64,000 nt of DNA. It comes from Rosa chinensis (taxonomy: Eukaryota; Streptophyta; Magnoliopsida; Rosales; Rosaceae). The DNA is taken from contig NC_037094.1 in the NCBI RefSeq assembly GCF_002994745.2, forward strand, positions 68,924,819-68,988,818, in the 5' to 3' direction. Positions 61,601 through 64,000 of this stretch are shown piece by piece. The translations under genes were made by a program, and so were the position numbers. The notes under the pieces are model-generated. The model made no database searches. It was not told where the DNA came from and worked only from the letters and a program-made list of their open reading frames with translations. Numbering within the stretch: the stretch's first letter is position 1; each line of letters opens with the position of its first letter.

Positions 61601-62498
61601 ATTGGTTAATGAGACATTGAATAATATTTTACTTTGTTTGTGAAGTCACTACTACTACATTCTTGGCAAAAATCTACTGCGGGAACACCGGCTTATATTG
61701 CACCTGAGGTCCTATCTGAAAAACAATATGATGGAGCGGTTAGTCCAAATTGTTATTGTGCCTTCTCATTATATTTCATCAGCACTATAATCTGCAACTG
61801 TGGGCGTTAAGCATCTTTTATAATCTTAAGACAGTACAGATTGCAGATGTTTGGTCTTGTGGAGTCTCCCTATATGTCATGATTGTTGGAGCATATCCCT
61901 TTGAAGATCCTAAGGACCCTATGAACTTTAGAAAAACAATTCTGGTGAGTGGCAAAATTAACAACCTTTAAAATCCTCCACCCTCTCCTCTCTCTCCCGA
62001 GTCAGAGTGATCATGTTATATTTGTCTTATGACAGCGGACCCTTACTGTATGCTACTCAATCCCTGGTAATGTACGAGTTTCTGTGGAATGTAGAGACTT
62101 GCTCGCTAAGATATTTGTGGCAAACCCAGAAAAGGTAACAAAGCTTTCATTTTGGTGCTGAGCATTTACTTAGCTGCTTGATAAATTAAACACACGTTTG
62201 GCGTTTGGTGGTGAAACTTGCTTGCTTAGCTTTCTCATTGCGATCTCTGCTCATCTCTTTGCAGAGAATTACAATTTCAGAAATTAAGAACCACGGTTGG
62301 TTCTTGAAGAATTTACCTATGGAAATGTGGGGAGGAGGAAGTTGGGAAAGCAATGATGTAAACCATCCATCCCAAAGAATTGAAGAAGTCCAGTCCATAA
62401 TACAAGAGGCAAGAAAACCTTTAAAGGTCCCAACTGTCAGTAGGCATATCATTGGAAGCAGCATGGCCATTGATGATGCTGAATTAAACAAGTGGTGA
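58660..62498 (+). CDS. SnRK2: SnRK2-B, SNF1-related protein kinase 2 lacking the acidic tail
   Basis: Nine exons: 58660-58779, 58893-58967, 61050-61151, 61320-61373, 61482-61574, 61646-61738, 61840-61944, 62036-62134, 62265-62498; all GT-AG, 324 aa. The borders match SnRK2-A exon for exon. Catalytic Lys (FAVKF), [11 protein letters not shown] and [13 protein letters not shown] are present. Differences: glycine loop GSGTSG lacks the usual aromatic residue; DFGSSE replaces DFGYSK; a Trp occurs in the activation loop. Compared with A, a small deletion near 62480 shifts the frame, so the protein ends [12 protein letters not shown] and loses the acidic segment that in SnRK2s contacts regulatory PP2Cs. 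Intron 2 is 2.1 kb. It could be a diverged kinase or an early pseudogene. Confidence 0.88.
58968..61049. other. Expanded intron 2 of SnRK2-B with insertions
   Basis: The same intron in SnRK2-A is 444 bp. The extra sequence has no genes; a MITE-like unit lies at about 60229-60632 (TAGCAATGCTAGTTATTTTTTAG and, reversed, TTAGAGCATTTTTAGC). Confidence 0.55.
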
Positions 62499-63044
62499 TT
62501 TTTTATGCTCAAATGTGAGCAGTTAAAGTGTACATATGACACAAACCATACTTATCCCTGTGAAATTGGTCTTATGCATGGCTTGCTAGCTCTCACCGGC
62601 CATTTTGTTTTGCTGTATTGATAATGTTTTGTTATTGTAAAAGTCAGGTTTTATCTTTGGGCAAACTACTGTTTAGTCCCTGAAGTATGTCTTCGTCCTC
62701 GTTTCATTCCCTGTCTTTCTAATTTAATCCCAAAAGTCCCTGAACTCAAAATTTGAATGCCAACTGGTCCATTTCATCCGGTTGCTGGATGAGGTGTCAA
62801 TTTTGTACTTGCTAGCTCAGCGCCACGTAAGACACTGATTTTGTAAAGAGACGAAAATGCCCCTGCTTCAGTTTCTTCCAAATTTCCTCTGTCTTCTTTC
62901 TTATCTTCTTTCTCCTTCTGTCTACATGAAGATGTATGTAGAATAGTAACCCAGAATGAATTGAGCTGGATAATCATTTGCATAGGTCCCAAGATGATCT
63001 ATAGAGAAAAATCAATGGAAAAAAAAAATGTATAAGAGTGAGTT

Positions 63045-63075
63045 TGGGAATTGGGAATTGGGAATTGGGAATTAG
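63045..63075. repeat. (GGGAATT)n short repeat
   Basis: Four near-perfect units. A (TTGTTC)n stretch also lies near 63530-63562. Confidence 0.85.
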
Positions 63076-63084
63076 GGAACGTAC

Positions 63085-63275
63085 TTGAGCAAGTGGAGAT
63101 CAGCAATGGTGCGTTTGATTTTGAGTTTATCGTAATCGACAGCGGGAGTGGTCAAGTAGACACAGAAGAGGCCGAAGGAGAATATGAAGAAAACAGAGAG
63201 AGCAGCCGCAACCTCCCAGTGTGTGAGGGGCAACTGCTCCGACTTGGGCTTCTTGCCGGTGGACCAATCAGTCAT
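63085..63275 (-). pseudogene. First exon of a VTT/DedA-type (SNARE-associated) membrane protein gene, probably captured
   Basis: From ATG 63275 the minus strand reads MTDWSTGKKPKSEQ, then a membrane segment WEVAAALSVFFIFSFGLFCVYLT and DYDKLKIKRTIADLHLLK, ending at a good donor (CTCAA|GTACGT). This is the N-terminal pattern of plant VTT-domain proteins of the secretory pathway, to my recollection. The downstream exons would run toward 62659, but nothing matches there before the MULE-like end. Exon capture is therefore likely. Confidence 0.5.
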
Positions 63276-64000
63276 GCTCACTCTCACAACCTTATGTCGG
63301 AGCTTTCCTCTTCTCTTCCTCCTCCTGATTTCTACCGACATCACCGCCGGCGTTGCTCTCAACAACGTCGTCTTCCTCCTCCTGATTTCCACCGACATCA
63401 CCACCGGCGTTGCTCTCTAGGCATGCCGGAGCTTTCCTCTTCTCTTCCTCCTCTGACTTCGTCGGGTACTCATCTCTGATATATGAAATTGTCTAAATTT
63501 GAGTTAGAATTTAGTGCTTGGTTTATTGAATTTCTTGTTCTTGTTCTTGTTCTTGTTCTTATTCCCGATCTCTTTCTCTCCCATCCTCTCTCTCCTTTAT
63601 GAACCCAATACCATGAAATTTGTAGGTTGAAGAAATTCACGGTAATGGTAGGTGGTGGTGACAACTTGGAGAAGAGAGGAGTCGTTGGTGGCGATTTGGG
63701 TTCACTGGGTGTGCTAGAAGAGAGAGAAGTCAGACACCCAGAAAGGTTTGGGTGTCCAAAGTAATTCTGGGTATTGCTTCGTCGGCGTGTGAGTCATTTT
63801 CCGGTGTCTCCAGACGATGTGGGAGCTGGGTTTGAGTCGCCAGAGACTGGTGGACACCGTGGTGGTGGAGGTGAGGCACGGTGGTGCCGAGATATTCACT
63901 GGTGGTGGAGGAGAGAGAGAAATCTAGATCTACTCTCCTCGAGTTCTCTCATGAGACTTCACCATTTTGGAGAAAATTTTGGAAGAAACTGAAGTAGGGG

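Larger units (their letters stand above)
62659..64000. mobile_element. Probable second Pack-MULE, left end
   Basis: Starts GGGCAAACTACTGTTTAGTCC 160 bp after SnRK2-B; this resembles the end of the EXO70 Pack-MULE (shared CTGTTTAGTC and repeated GTCCCTGAA motifs). It contains an exon-like piece of a host gene. The other end is outside the window or undetected. Confidence 0.45.

Overview
This is a transposon-dense stretch of a plant nuclear genome. The two real host genes have GT-AG introns, and around them sit plant SINEs, LINEs, Copia LTR elements, hAT and Mutator-like DNA transposons, fold-back MITEs and an endogenous pararetrovirus. A eudicot is likely from the composition and element families; I cannot name the species.

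Host genes. Two SnRK2-type protein kinase genes lie in the same orientation about 54 kb apart: SnRK2-A (4762-7285, 337 aa) and SnRK2-B (58660-62498, 324 aa). They share the same nine-exon structure and similar leader sequence, so they are a tandem duplicate pulled apart by later insertions. B has lost the acidic C-terminal tail through a frameshifting deletion and has changes in its glycine loop and activation segment.

Layout. 1-3232: 3' part of a caulimovirid polyprotein, followed by a 35S-like promoter that points at SnRK2-A. 4762-7285: SnRK2-A. 8114-12862: hAT-1, decayed. 13704-27757: a Mutator-like element (MULE-1) with ~430-bp terminal inverted repeats, its transposase split by a SINE (16369-16490) and by a young Sirevirus-like Copia element (16727-25723; 869-bp LTRs, TSD GAGTG). 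27781-35084: a 5'-truncated LINE that carries a Pack-MULE with an EXO70 fragment (27981-29139), a 2.5-kb solo LTR (31164-33690) and a small AT-rich insert. 36953-41529: hAT-2 with a nearly complete 802-codon transposase. 41559-41677: a compact G-box/C-box/TATA cluster with no gene. 42633-49193: an old minus-strand Copia element with a hAT MITE in its gag. 49300-58659: fold-back MITEs, an Au-like SINE, a small hAT, LINE scraps and a truncated LTR. 58660-62498: SnRK2-B. 62659-end: a probable second Pack-MULE carrying the first exon of a VTT/DedA-type membrane protein gene.

Most interesting. (1) An accessory ORF of the Sirevirus-like element (24061-24555) begins MVRTKQTTR, closely matching the histone H3 tail. 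(2) All eight in-frame nonsense codons in two otherwise well-preserved elements are TAG. (3) At least two gene-fragment captures. (4) The pararetrovirus ORF is intact, has an unassigned ~400-residue C-terminal extension, and lies upstream of a kinase gene. (5) A perfect bZIP-type palindrome sits in an apparently orphaned promoter.
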